NCBI GenBank assembly: GCA_019649035.1
Contig: BMAT01012683.1
Location: 189,191 to 212,161 of the forward strand
Direction of reading: 5' to 3'
Length of the DNA stretch: 22,971 bases
Source of the DNA: Elysia marginata
Lineage: Eukaryota > Mollusca > Gastropoda > Plakobranchidae
The notes beneath the pieces were generated by a model. It was not told the DNA's origin, did no database searches, and saw only the letters and a list, made by a program, of their open reading frames with translations. This document shows positions 9,420 through 19,617 of the stretch, in pieces. A program made the position numbers and the translations under genes. Position 1 is the first letter of the stretch, and each line of letters begins with the position of its first letter.

Positions 9420-10721
9420 CTGAAGCTTACACTTTATTGTTTGTAAGATGAACCTAAATCTTGAAAAATGTTTTCTCAAACGTAAAGATTATGTCAATCC
9501 TGTCGTTATTGACCTCCAGTTTGCTCTCCTTGAAGTACATACATGTAGCTAGATCTAGGTATCTTATCTCCCTAAGGTCTTCTTAAAACACATCACTCAT
9601 GGGTGAGAGACTGGCATGCTCACTGATAGACCTTGAGATGTGCACTCCTGACATTCTGACATTCCGAGTTCCTTGAGTTCATTGTCACGAGACCAGAGTC
9701 TGATGGACTCCGACCCAGCATCACTGACACTAAGTGGAGTTTCCAAGGTTATCAAATATACTACATGTATCTTGTGGTTTTTGTCACATTTGGTTTTTCG
9801 AGTGACAATAAAATGATCACGCATGTCAAGTTTCACACATGAGGTATCAATAGTATTTTTTTTTACATTGGTGAGACATTCGACTTCTCCCTGATTACCT
9901 TTTGAGTGATAAGGCCTCGCCCTGAGGGAAGTATCTGATTTCACAATAAGACCCTATTGGTTGTTGAGCCGAAAAAACGCTGCCCACGACCACCTAATGT
10001 ATCATTTTTTTTGCCCAACGTACTAAACGAGATGCCTTTCTTTGAACAGCGGTCACAAAAAAAGTTTTTATATTGTTATAAGACAAAGCACTGCTACAAA
10101 ATTTTGAATTTTCTGTGACTTTTCTACGCTCAGGCAATGAAGGATTAAAATATTTGGCTTAACCTCATTGTTTTTGCCGCATCTTTTTATTTAAACTGGT
10201 CTTGCCATCTTAAACGAAAGATACAAATAAAGCAAACTGATTCGTATAATTACGGCCGCTAGATTTGTCTTTTAAAGCATTCTTTTGCGGCATTTTTTTT
10301 TCATCAAGCTTCACTTAACTTTTGGCCTTGGAAATAAACTATAGTTGTGTTTTGTTTGTTTGTTTTTGTTTTTTTTTCAATGAAGAAAATATGGATACCG
10401 TATCGTGAGTACAACAGCCTTTTTTTTCTACACTTTCATCGTTTTATTCTTCAGCTAACAGTTCTGTGATAAAAACGTATAAATAAGATTTTTTTTTCTA
10501 AAGAAAGCTGTATTCAATGAATCTGGTGGCTTATAGCCAATGCAAATCAAGGATCGTAAAAGAGAAGAGTGTCTTCCTTGCGAATATAATGAGCGTAGGG
10601 TTAGGAAATAACAATGTGCTAACTTTTAACTATAGACCATTTATGTCGATACCCCCCCCCCCCCACCAAACATACACAGAAACACACCATAACATCTCCT
10701 TCTCGCCCACTTGGGCTAAAA
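9420..10721. other. No gene assigned
   Basis: The minus-strand frame 9597-9944 (115 codons) is the longest non-repetitive one here. It has no signal peptide, membrane span or motif I recognise. A C homopolymer of 13 lies at 10652-10664. The rest is AT-rich with T-runs. Confidence 0.45.
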
Positions 10722-11937
10722 CATCTTAAAGATAGTATACACTTTACAGCGACACTGTAAGTTGAGTCAAAAATATTCCGCATCACTTCCTACAGGATGA
10801 CTAACTTCATTGTTTTAATTAGCTAATAAGAAAGGCACGTAGGCCCTATTTTGAGAAAATGTACCTACAAGCCTCGATAATAATATTATAGTTAACCGAA
10901 GCCATAAACTACAATGGAATTTAAAAGAAGAATGAATGCTTGGAAGTTTTATAGTCACATAAACAGGTCTCGACTCTCGGCAGAGCAACGCGTGTCCTAC
11001 ACTAGTGACCTGGTCAAGAGCTAGTCACGCTAATTTTTCTCCTAGTTTGTCCGCAAAGTTCAAACCTCTCTGCGATCTGAACTGTTGTGAACAGGAAGGA
11101 CACTATGGCCTTGTTCTGGTTCGCGTCACTTCTGATGCTCATGGAAAACTTGTCGTTACTGTTGAATCAGAATGTCCCAGGAGAGGACTTTAAGAACGCT
11201 GTAGATCTCGTTGTACATGTATACAGGTGTGGTTTCACATCTCATTGTCTCTCGTGTTGACCCTGTTCAAGTTAAGTTAGATGGCTTTGGCACTGATGAT
11301 CTCTATAACACGTGCTGACTGTGTCTTGAACTGTGACCCAAACATTAAGGCTTGCTCTGCAGAAAGACTAGATTTAGAGATGGCGTAGACATGTCTAAAA
11401 CTTTTTAGTTTCTTCAGGTCAAAGTTGATATGACCACTTTTAAGATAAGATTATTCTAACTTAGTTCTCTTGAATTCTTCAGACATGCACTTATGTAATC
11501 ACGTTTAGAGTATCCATAGTTTTAACTTTTTAGGCTCATTACACTACGAGTTTTTTAAACTTCGTACTCTCTTGTACACATCGTGATTATTAAACTCATA
11601 AATTTAAATTCATGGAAAGATTTTACTTAAGTGCAGTAGCCACTAAAAGACCCTTAAATTATGATTTTAAGCTCTTTGGAAAAAAAGTTCATACAACTCA
11701 ACTAACTGTGCTATATATATACTCGGTAAAAAGGCCTTCCTCACACAGTTTGAGCCGGGTGGGAACATGTAAGCAAGCAAATTTTATCTTCTTCAGTTTT
11801 CTTTGAGTGTTTTTGAAAACCTCAAAGTTGACCAGTAATGCTGTTGAGACGAAGTTAGTCGTTCTGTAGGAAGTGATGCGGAATACTGTGTCTCAACTTA
11901 TTATGTCGTTGAAAAAGTCTATATTATCTCTAAGATG
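10722..11937. mobile_element. Candidate non-autonomous DNA element bounded by 87-bp inverted repeats
   Basis: The left arm 10722-10808, reverse-complemented, aligns over its whole length with the right arm 11851-11937, at roughly four bases in five by eye. It includes an uninterrupted match of 17 bases (CTGTAGGAAGTGATGCG). The arms are separated by about 1.04 kb that encodes no recognisable transposase. A DNA transposon deletion derivative fits. Two independent insertions of one short repeat in opposite orientation is the alternative. No clear target duplication is visible at the outer ends. Confidence 0.5.
11829..11851. repeat. 23-nt direct repeat, left copy
   Basis: Matches 11936-11958 with two mismatches. 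The pair brackets the right inverted-repeat arm almost exactly. Confidence 0.75.
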
Positions 11938-11958
11938 ACCAGTACTGCTGTTGCGACG
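11936..11958. repeat. 23-nt direct repeat, right copy
   Basis: Partner of 11829-11851 at 107-bp spacing. It could be a long target duplication or the trace of a tandem duplication. Confidence 0.75.
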
Positions 11959-12553
11959 TGCGCTGGTCTTTAACTTTTTTTGAGAAATAATTTTCATCAG
12001 TCTCGGATCATCTTTCTTAACGCGTCTCGGAGTAACGGGCGCAATGCATGTTAAAATAAGCTTAGTAGCGGCCTTGCTCCAAGTTGCGTTCAACAGAAAC
12101 TGATACTAACGTCTCATATTGACGTACTGCGTTTGGGTCGTCCTCCGATCATACTTCATTATTGATAAAATTGTAAGCAGGTAGCCATATTAAGCAAGCT
12201 GTAGTTGACTGAGAACATTGAAAATAATTATCTTAACCTTTTTTTTTTTACTGAGACTAGAAAATAAGCCTGGTCTTTTACGTTTTAAAGAGTTTCAATT
12301 TATGCTTTGCTGTTGGTTCATGTCGAAGAGAAAGTTAAAAATAGGGGGAAGAAGGAGTTCAAGCCAAGGTCATCTAAATCTAACCCCCCACACCCCCATC
12401 CCCTTCTCCCCACTATCCTCAGCTTAATCTGTCTCCTGGAATAAGGGATGATATTTAAAGGTGATTAGTTTGGTACCATAGATCTAAATGTAATCGTGTC
12501 TTTAGTTTAAATCCGGAAATATTTTATATCTCAATTGTGTTATGTATTTTATT

Positions 12554-12609
12554 CTGAAGAAGGCAGTAAAAAAAGCCGAAACATAATTATTTATATAGAA
12601 CCTTATGTT
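12554..12609 (+). ncRNA. Hammerhead-ribozyme-like motif, degenerate
   Basis: CTGAAGA (12554-12560) fits the CUGANGA core strand. GGC/GCC (12562-12564 and 12575-12577) can form stem II, and GAAA (12578-12581) follows at once. CATAA/TTATG (12582-12586 and 12603-12607) can form stem III, then TT sits where the U-H cleavage pair belongs. Faults: an extra unpaired A at 12561, only 3 bp in stem II, and no good stem I. Hammerheads are known in Penelope-like retroelements and retrozymes of animals, so a relic of one is plausible. Chance is also possible. Confidence 0.25.
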
Positions 12610-13590
12610 GAATTGTTGGTTTTTTTTTCTTGTTTCAAGGTTGTGAATTTGCTTTTTAATATTTTTTTAAGGTTCGTACTGGTCTCTCGGGGATTTTATG
12701 CAATGCTTTGGGCGCTATATATAAAAGAAGAGATCTTTACAAAAACAATTAGTGCTAGACTGCATGAAATCAATGAGTCTGGCTGCTGCACCCAGTTGAG
12801 CAGTTCATTGACACATGCATCGATCTGAGGGTGAGTAACCGCCACGCCTCTAGCTGCTCATTCTGCAGCTCACACCAACCACATTGATGAGGAGAGGAAA
12901 AATAAGAACCCGGTCTACAATGAATGATAAATGTTCTCTTACACATCCATCTGCTCCCTTCTTTGCTCTACGCCCTCTTTTCCTATAAATCCTTTTTTTT
13001 TTCTAAATCGCTTGATTTGTTTTCTCCTTGTTGTTTTTAATGTCTTTGGCCAAAAAAAAAAACTATTTATATGCAAAAGTTTATGGTTATGACGAGATTA
13101 AAACAGAAAAATAACCAATTGATGGTTGAAGGTGAATAATTGCTTACTGGCCTTGGCAACGTCATGTCAGCCATGTTTGCTTCATTGCTGAACTGCCAAA
13201 TAGGCTGGTTCATTATTTTGAAATTTGGCAATCGACGAAAGAGACCCTACCCAAAATATGTTCTTCTTTGTGACGCAACAAACCAAGATCTAAACAAAGA
13301 ACTAATCATGTACGAAGTATTTGATATTTTCAATCTAAGCATGGAGACATTTACTTCCATTATTTAGCTTTTAGCCGTAGCATATTCTAACAATGATTCT
13401 AACGCAATGGTATATCGTCACAGTGTTGATATTGGGTTGCAATTTGTTCGCGATAAAATTATAGTACTTGTTTCTGACATTGTGTTTCATTTTGACCTAA
13501 GAACATTACAAAAGCTGAAAGTAGATCAATAGAATGTTCAAAGGCCACCTGTGTTAAGTTTTGCTTTGTTTTATTTTCTATTTTCCTTCC
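12610..13590. other. No gene assigned
   Basis: Contains A/T homopolymers near 12990 and 13053, and the 75-codon plus-strand frame at 13140-13367, which I do not recognise. Confidence 0.45.
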
Positions 13591-13591
13591 A

Positions 13592-13613
13592 CCTCTCTCT
13601 CTCTCTATCTCTC

Positions 13614-13651
<38 letters not shown>

Positions 13652-13663
13652 GCTCTCTCTCTT
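13592..13663. repeat. (CT)n/(GTCT)n microsatellite
   Basis: CT run with an internal GTCT block. The Arg/Glu-rich minus-strand frame across it is an artefact. Confidence 0.95.
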
Positions 13664-13837
13664 CTTAAATCGTACTTGAAGAAACTCAATGTAGTGTTGA
13701 TTAGTCTAAGCACCTACCTAAACAGTAAACCAGATTTCTCTCTTTTGGTAGGCATGTTAGTCGAGATATATTATGAACAAATGTTTGATGTGTTATACTC
13801 CTGGAAGAACAATTTTAAGTAAGTAATCAATTGAACA

Positions 13838-14242
13838 ATGGGGCTATTTCATGAAGAATCTCTAGTGCGTAAAATCGTAAGTTGGACCCCCACCCCCAGC
13901 AAGCTAAGGTGGACACCCCACCCCCAGCAAGCTAAGGTGGACCCCCACCTCCAGCAAACTACGGTGGAACTCCACCCCCAGCAAGCTGCGGTGGACCCCC
14001 ACCCCCAGCAAGCTCTTCTGTGGATGTGGCAGTTTGACAGCAAAAACTTTATTGCAGAATCTCAGCCTCAAGACTCACCTCTGGCCAACGGGAACAATTT
14101 CAGACGTTTTTTTTTAGAATTTTATGAAACTACTCGACAGTTGCGATTAGCAATAAGCTACTTAAAACAACTTGGACATGTTTTTTTGTCACAATCATGT
14201 TCCAATATTGCCAATGTCAAGGCCAAGGTTGAATGTCTGTAA
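13838..14242 (+). CDS. Unassigned 134-codon ORF built on a minisatellite
   Basis: I do not recognise this protein and it may not be a gene. It opens at an ATG with A at -3 and G at +4, a good metazoan start context. Residues about 15-60 are the translated 27-28 bp minisatellite, giving a VDPHPQQA-type repeat rich in Pro, His and Gln. Residues 60-134 are non-repetitive and include an FFLEFYETTRQLRLAISYL stretch of possible helix. No signal peptide or membrane segment. The 28-bp units would shift the frame relative to the 27-bp units, so the repeat was not maintained as a strict codon repeat. Chance openness from stop-free C-rich DNA is the simpler reading. Confidence 0.15.
   Translation: MGLFHEESLVRKIVSWTPTPSKLRWTPHPQQAKVDPHLQQTTVELHPQQAAVDPHPQQALLWMWQFDSKNFIAESQPQDSPLANGNNFRRFFLEFYETTRQLRLAISYLKQLGHVFLSQSCSNIANVKAKVECL
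13881..14016. repeat. C-rich minisatellite, five units of 26-28 bp
   Basis: Units start at 13881, 13909, 13937, 13964 and 13991. Each is GTGGACCCCCACC-like followed by CCAGCAAGCTAAG-like sequence. The minus strand carries two runs of G per unit (TGGGGGTGGGGGT), so G-quadruplex formation is possible there. Confidence 0.95.
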
Positions 14243-14650
14243 AATAATATTTATCGAAAGAACAGCAACACTTTTTTCACGGAAGACCTTGAAAATTGAC
14301 GTCACAGATTGTTGTTATTACTCCTTTTTGGTTTAGGCCAAACCTCGCCTCTCTCGGCCTGCAGCTTGTAACAGGGGAAGAATAAGATTATGCGTGACTT
14401 TATAATGTTACAGCTAATTAAACCCACGTAGGTAAAGTCACGACAGGTCTCATAACATTAGGTCTAGGCTTACTGCTGACGGACGGGCGGTGCAGTGCTA
14501 ATCTCCTTCACCGGCCACTGAGTATACGTGACACTCAGGGGATAGGCCTCGTAGTTATGTTTATTTCCCGGTGGTTTGGCAAGAAACCATAGGTCGTGTG
14601 ATGGCTCTAAGTTTAATAACATTATTGTGATTGTAAATGTAAGTCCACAT
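14243..14650. other. No gene seen
   Basis: Mixed-composition sequence. No Pol III box pair, ORF or repeat pair was found. Confidence 0.45.
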
Positions 14651-15297
14651 TAATAATACATGTAATAATAATGAAGTTATTTTCTAGCGCCTCTTCCTAG
14701 ATATAGGCTCGAAGCTCTTTACAACAGTACATCTACCCAAACAAACAATGCTGACATAATGACCATTTTGTACAAAACATAATCCATTAAGAATTCCAAA
14801 GAAATAAAAGAAAAACAAAAGGTGCATGTACAAAATTAAAGAAAAAAAAAGGATATACATTGACCATCGGTAGTCGGATACATTTCTTGACACAAACTAA
14901 TTAAGGTCTTCATATAGCGTGAACAAATATGTTTTTAATAGGGTCTTAAACTGATTTACCGACGTAGCCTCCATGATAAAAAGGGGAAGGGCATTCCAGA
15001 CTACTGGGGTACATTGCACAAAGGCTCTATTACCGTCTTTTCTTGATGGTTTACACGGAACTGACAACAGAGCTTTATTACATGATCTTAAGTTGCGCGT
15101 AGGCGTGTACAAGCTTACAAGACCTTTAAGATAATTAGGGGCATAGCCGTGAATGCATTTGTAGCATAAAACAGCGATCTTATACTCTATTCTAGTTTGT
15201 ACAGGCAGCCAGTGTAAATGTTTAAACATGGGTGACACATGATCAATTTTGCGTTTTTATATAATGAGACGGGCGGCATTGTTCTGAATTGGAGTAG
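14651..15297 (-). mobile_element. 5'-truncated L2/CR1-type LINE, 3' end
   Basis: Contains the C-terminal coding relic (14897-15286) and a 3' UTR. Read on the minus strand, the UTR ends with GTAAAGAGCTTCGAGCC, a spacer, GGCGCTAGAAAATAAC, then a TTATTATTA-like tail near 14660-14680. This resembles the terminal GTAAAGCGCTTTGAG...GCGCTATATAA...ATTATTATT structure of L2-type elements. Only about 650 bp remain, as expected of a 5'-truncated insertion. Confidence 0.85.
14897..15286 (-). pseudogene. LINE ORF2 C-terminal fragment with in-frame stop
   Basis: This encodes the region after the reverse transcriptase catalytic core of a non-LTR retrotransposon polyprotein. The open part (minus strand, 15238 to 14897) includes HLHWLPVQTRIEYK, CYKCIHGYAPNYLKGL, YTPTRNLRS, NRAFVQCTPVVWNALP and a FKTLLKTYLF end, all hallmarks of CR1/L2-group C termini. 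The same frame continues upstream as IQNNAARLII, then a TAA stop at 15257-15259, then KRKIDHVSP. Further upstream it meets a TAG. The catalytic YADD region and the endonuclease domain are absent, so the copy is dead. Confidence 0.9.
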
Positions 15298-15949
15298 TCT
15301 AGTCTAGATAGAATGAAAGAAGAGACAAGAGTTTTACATTACAAACAATAATAATTAATATTGACTGAGGGAACATGATGTATGAATGATTGACAAAGGG
15401 TTGATAGAAGCAGGTACAGTGGAACATTATCAAACCGAAACTGAATACAACAAACCTCCTGAATACAATCTACTATAGTAGTTTGTGGTGTCCAAAAACT
15501 TCCCCACCCCCATCCCCCCGTACTTCCTTTAGTGAGCACTAACTGTTGCCCAAACCACAAAGAGTTTCGCAATCCTCAAAATGTCGTTCTGTCAGGATTT
15601 CACCGAGTATCTTAGTTTTGTTTGTGGAATTGCCGTATGCATATCTACTACAGATTAAACACACAAAAACATAGCATGATGCCAAAAAAAAAGATCGGAA
15701 GCGGAAGTCGGAGTGGCAACAGATAATCCATGCAGTAATTTGTGGTCTGACACTCGTGCATTTTTGCGGGCGATAAGTTAAAGTAGAGAACATGCACACG
15801 GTCTATGCATAGTATTGAACGCTTGTGAAAAGCGCCTGAACCAGTAAATTGTTCAAGCACTTTTTTTGGCCTACAGCCCGTTGTACATCAAATTGTCTTC
15901 TGAACTTACAGAGAAGCAGCAGTTAGAAAGCATCACTTTAGGATGCTAA
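15298..15949. other. No gene assigned
   Basis: Minus-strand frames of 70-86 codons overlap each other here and match nothing known to me. Confidence 0.45.
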
Positions 15950-16103
15950 ATGGATCTTACAATGCCTATAGGCGTTTACTCTCATTAGCAATTGCGAGCG
16001 ATGAAGAATTGTTTTTGCCAAAGGACTTAATGTCGATCTGGCGATCCAGGACTCGAACCCGTTCCGAGAGCCGAATGTCTAGCACTAGACCATGACGCTT
16101 CAT
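15950..16103 (-). mobile_element. tRNA-derived SINE
   Basis: On the minus strand: A box TGGTCTAGTGC (plus-strand 16082-16092) and B box GGGTTCGAGTCC (16049-16060), with ATTCGGCTCTC between, like a tRNA-Glu or tRNA-Pro relative. The body follows, with a GACATTAAGTCCTTTGGC stretch. The head is not a clean cloverleaf and has no matching acceptor stem. The 3' boundary is uncertain. Confidence 0.7.
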
Positions 16104-16773
16104 AATTATATACACGTACTGGGAAAATTCGCATCAACTAAAATTTAGCTTTTACGAGTACAATACTTATCCCTAACCCGTTAATGACAAAGTTAGACCT
16201 AACTCCGAAACAAGACAGAATAGCTTTTTTCTTTGACATGCGAGTGCTAAAAGGCTGTGTCAATTAACCTGTCGTGTTTTGGTACAATCACAAAAAGTGC
16301 ACGCCATAAACTGTGCATGATATTGCAGTTTAGTTTTGGGGGGTGAGAACTTTATCAAAACTGGTGCAAGTGAGTTGTAATTACTCACAAGATAAATTTA
16401 TTTCCGTTAATTCTAACGAGAAAAGGAATTTTCTATACAATAGCAGTGCATTTATGGAGATGCGGAGAATTAAAACGACCTTGCAAACTGTAAAATATGG
16501 ACTGCTAAAATTGATACCTTTTGCTTGATTTTATTTTCCCAGCTAATGACGAGGCCGAAGACCAAAAAGATAATGTAAAGATATACCAGTGATGTATGTA
16601 AATGCATCTGGAAAAGGTCAATGAAAATAAAAAAAAAGACAGTTTGGTGCTTGAGACATTCTTTTTTGTTTTAACTTCACTTAAAGAGTAGTGTGGGAAT
16701 GGTCCACCCTGAGACCACCAAACTGAGTAACGGCCAAGTCACTCACTGTCCATGGACGCGGATTCATGAAATT
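16104..16773. other. No gene seen
   Basis: AT-rich. The 61-codon frame at 16343-16528 is unremarkable. Confidence 0.45.
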
Positions 16774-16966
16774 TGTGTGAGGAGCTAGGAAAATCATCCA
16801 TTTTGGTATAATCAGTTTCTTTTTATATGGAGATAATCACATTTAAGTTACAACAGTTTTTGTTGACGTTCTAAAGTTGAAAATAGTGTAAAATAATTTA
16901 TTCTAAGGGCTATAACTCTAAATGTATGCCAGCGACTTGTGGATGGTTTTCCCAGCTCCTCACACA
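16774..16966. repeat. Fold-back structure with 27-bp inverted repeats
   Basis: 16774-16800, reverse-complemented, matches 16940-16966 at 25 of 27 positions, sharing AGCTCCTCACACA at the outer ends. The loop is about 139 bp and contains AAGGGCTATAACTCTA. The size fits a short MITE or fold-back element. No clear target duplication was found. Confidence 0.7.
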
Positions 16967-16994
16967 TTTTAACACTTCCTCTACGTGACCTTTA

Positions 16995-17115
16995 ACGTAC
17001 GCTGTACGTCCTATTTGTCATGACAAGATGTAGCTAGACACGACGTACGTTGTACGTCCTCAAACCAGTGAATTTTGCTGTTCCCCATGACTCTTAGTCT
17101 TACCATGTACGTCCT
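16995..17115. repeat. Array of GTACGT palindromes
   Basis: Two perfect palindromes, ACGTAC-N3-GTACGT, lie at 16995-17009 (N3 = GCT) and 17043-17057 (N3 = GTT), each followed by CCT. A half-site GTACGTCCT lies at 17107-17115. Spacing is 48 and about 55 bp. Perfect dyads of this kind suit a dimeric DNA-binding protein or transposon subterminal repeats, but the function is unknown. Confidence 0.75.
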
Positions 17116-18530
17116 GTTTTGCAAGAGGGGCATTCAATGCAGAGTTATTTAAAATCTGATTTTATAATTGGAATTAAGTGATATTAAAGATGAACGAATA
17201 CTCTCACTCTTTGACCAGAAACTGCTACGTCATGGCGATCGACAAAACCAACGTCACAAAGGGGCTAAGCATGATATCTGGAGTGTACCGACCCAGACCC
17301 ACTCGTTGAACACGCGTTTCAAAACCTCTTTGTTCCTGAATGTTTTAAAATAAAAAGGTGTAGATTCATACCACACTCATTTTCATACCGGTTTATTAAT
17401 TTGTTTAGGGCGACAGGGTCTTTTTTTGTTTCATTATCTCGATCCAGACCATTCGAGATCAAGAGATGAACTTAGGGATTTTGAAATGTCATTCACCAGG
17501 TTGGTAATTTGGTCTTTTATTCTGGCGGCTTCAGACAATGCACCCTAGCTAATAAGCAAAACCGACAAAAGCTTTAAAAACTAACTACAGCAATACAGTA
17601 AATTCGGCTATAGTTCGATAAGAAAGACAACTACAATTTATACATAAAATACATCCCTTCACCATTTGCATGCACAGACGTGTACACAGTTTTCGACACT
17701 GCTGTCATATGGGCCACAACCTCAAATAAATTCTTGGGCAAAATGGGGAAAACCAGTTCGTCGTGCATGACGTCTATGTTCAACACATAACGCTATGGGA
17801 AAAACAAACAGAATCTCCGTACATTTACCCCATTGTGCACAACCCTGACATGTGCTGACACCTGACTTAGCACAATTCCAGTGAAGGAAGCATTACACAA
17901 TACCAGGCACTGAACAAAAACCCGGAAGAAATGGCTCAGCAAACCTCTCTAACGAGCCCTAAGTTCTTCCCCCACCCGCAGATAGCACGTTCAATGACAT
18001 TTGATAAAGAGGCCAGAAACGGGATTTCCCTACCTTGGTTACAAGTCTTCACCAATCGTAGACAAGACGGTCTTGTCTGCAACCTTTCTTATTGTGGCAT
18101 AAATAGCAGTCAATCTACTAGAGGTACATTGTAGTTTGAGAGTTAAGGTTCCTAATACCCTTCAGGGGTGCTACTAAGCACTCCTTAGAATACGGAAAGC
18201 ACTTAAGCTTGACCCTCAAGGGTTATCTGAAGGGGAAGCGTTTTTCCCTTCTGTGGAAAAGCTGAATTCACCAACCAAAGTTTAATGATTTTTTCCTAGT
18301 CTTATCTACATAATTATTGTCATAGACGAAGAAGTGGCTGTAGAGACGCTGCTGCCGGGAGCAATCAAAGTGCAGTATTTCTTGTTATTAAGGTTTTTAT
18401 TGTAGATACTGCGCCTTGAATTCCCGGGCAAAATGAGAAAATCTGTACCTCCATGGTTGGCGAGGCAGAAATTCCCGAAGCTTTTACAAAGTCGTCGACG
18501 TACGAATTGCACCAAAGGCAGACTGCTTTG
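17116..18530. other. No gene assigned
   Basis: A 61-codon plus-strand frame (17168-17353), which ends at an AATAAA-containing stretch, and a 67-codon frame (17931-18134) are present but match no family I know. The sequence around 18140-18260 is rich in small inverted repeats such as ACCC-TTCAG-GGGT. Confidence 0.45.
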
Positions 18531-18534
18531 CGTC

Positions 18535-18552
18535 TTTTTTTTTTTTTTTTTT
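18535..18552. repeat. Poly-T tract
   Basis: About 18 consecutive T residues. Possibly the A-tail of a minus-strand retroposon, but no element could be recognised beside it. Confidence 0.8.
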
Positions 18553-19259
18553 GCCTACTTCAATCAAATGCATGCTAATCACCAATAGAAAAAAAAACCT
18601 CTTTAATCAAGTCAATTGGTTAAAAATTAATCAGCTTCCTTGGTGGTGTGCTGTTTATGACTTCTGAGATATAAAGGCGTTTGTTATAATCACATCTACG
18701 AAGTCACAACCGGTCAAAATAAGCCGCATGTCGCAATTTTCAAATGACAGTGCATATTGATATTTAGATCTATGCATACATGTATTTATTACACCCCTAA
18801 ACGAGAAAAATAACGTGAATACAGAAAAGACCAATAAAGCTATTTTTAAAAGGTACGTGTATTACTGAAAAAAAAATCCAACACGCTACTAGTTTTGACA
18901 GCTCGCTACATGACTATTTAAGACAAATAAGTTGCTTTTTTATATAAAATGTGAGACTATCAGTTGTGATTTCCATGTTGAGAGGAAGATGTTACTGAGC
19001 CGGCGCTAACGCCGAAGATACATGTTTAAAAACACCTTGTCTAGAATGTTCTAAAAATCAAACTAAAGTTACATTTATACGACACTTGCGAGCCGGTTAA
19101 TTTGTTTATTTGAATTAACAACAGAGCCCTCCTTGTTTGTTTGTCTAGGTCATAACCTAAACGGAAGTCTAGGTTATAATCCTCTCAGATTAAATTTCCC
19201 ATTCAGATCTAAGCTCACCGCCGGAGCTTAGTGTCTGCTCCGCGAAGTAAAATTCCAAC
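18553..19259. other. No gene seen; one small hairpin
   Basis: AT-rich. A perfect 8-bp inverted repeat, ATAACCTA (19152-19159) with TAGGTTAT (19170-19177), is the only structure noted. Confidence 0.5.
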
Positions 19260-19390
19260 CATTTCAGCCAATCAACAGCATTGAAGAGGCGGTTTGCTGT
19301 ATCAGAATGGCGGTGTGATTCCACAGCGGGGTTTTCTCAATAATTAGCGTTCCTCTTTGAGAAGGAGGAGGGGGAGGAGATGGCGGAGAA
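19260..19390 (+). promoter_or_regulatory. Possible promoter-like stretch
   Basis: CCAAT sits at 19268-19272 within AGCCAATCAAC. Two ATGGCGG motifs follow (about 19307-19313 and 19380-19386), resembling YY1 sites found near animal transcription starts. The stretch is richer in GC than its surroundings. No TATA box is apparent. Nothing shows that it is active. Confidence 0.2.
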
Positions 19391-19521
19391 AAATTATGTG
19401 GGATTATAATTATTTTGGGGGAGTGGGGCTTTATGTATATTACTAGCAGCTTCAGTTACGTAGGTCTTTGCCGGAAACGCTTAACATTAACACCTTCCTA
19501 GTTTTGGTACTGGTGAACAAA

Positions 19522-19617
19522 ATGGCTTTTCCAAATATAGAACTCAAATCCTTGATAACAATTGTGGGGGCGTTCGGTTCAAAAAGAACTACTTGTAATC
19601 AAAGAAATGTCTTGTAG
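19522..19617 (+). CDS. Short ORF with strong start context, possible first exon
   Basis: A 31-codon frame starts at an ATG with A at -3 and G at +4 (AAAATGG) and encodes MAFPNIELKSLITIVGAFGS followed by a basic stretch to a TAG at 19615. It lies about 140 bp downstream of the CCAAT/ATGGCGG region. It could be an initial exon read through into an intron, or chance. No protein family recognised and no convincing splice donor identified. Confidence 0.15.
   Translation: MAFPNIELKSLITIVGAFGSKRTTCNQRNVL

Noticed and set aside
9340-9420. Functional tRNA gene
   Set aside because: The acceptor and T stems do not pair, and a SINE body follows.
16545-16575. Second hammerhead-like motif (TGACGAGGCCGAAGA)
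   Set aside because: No loop in stem II, and GAAG replaces GAAA.
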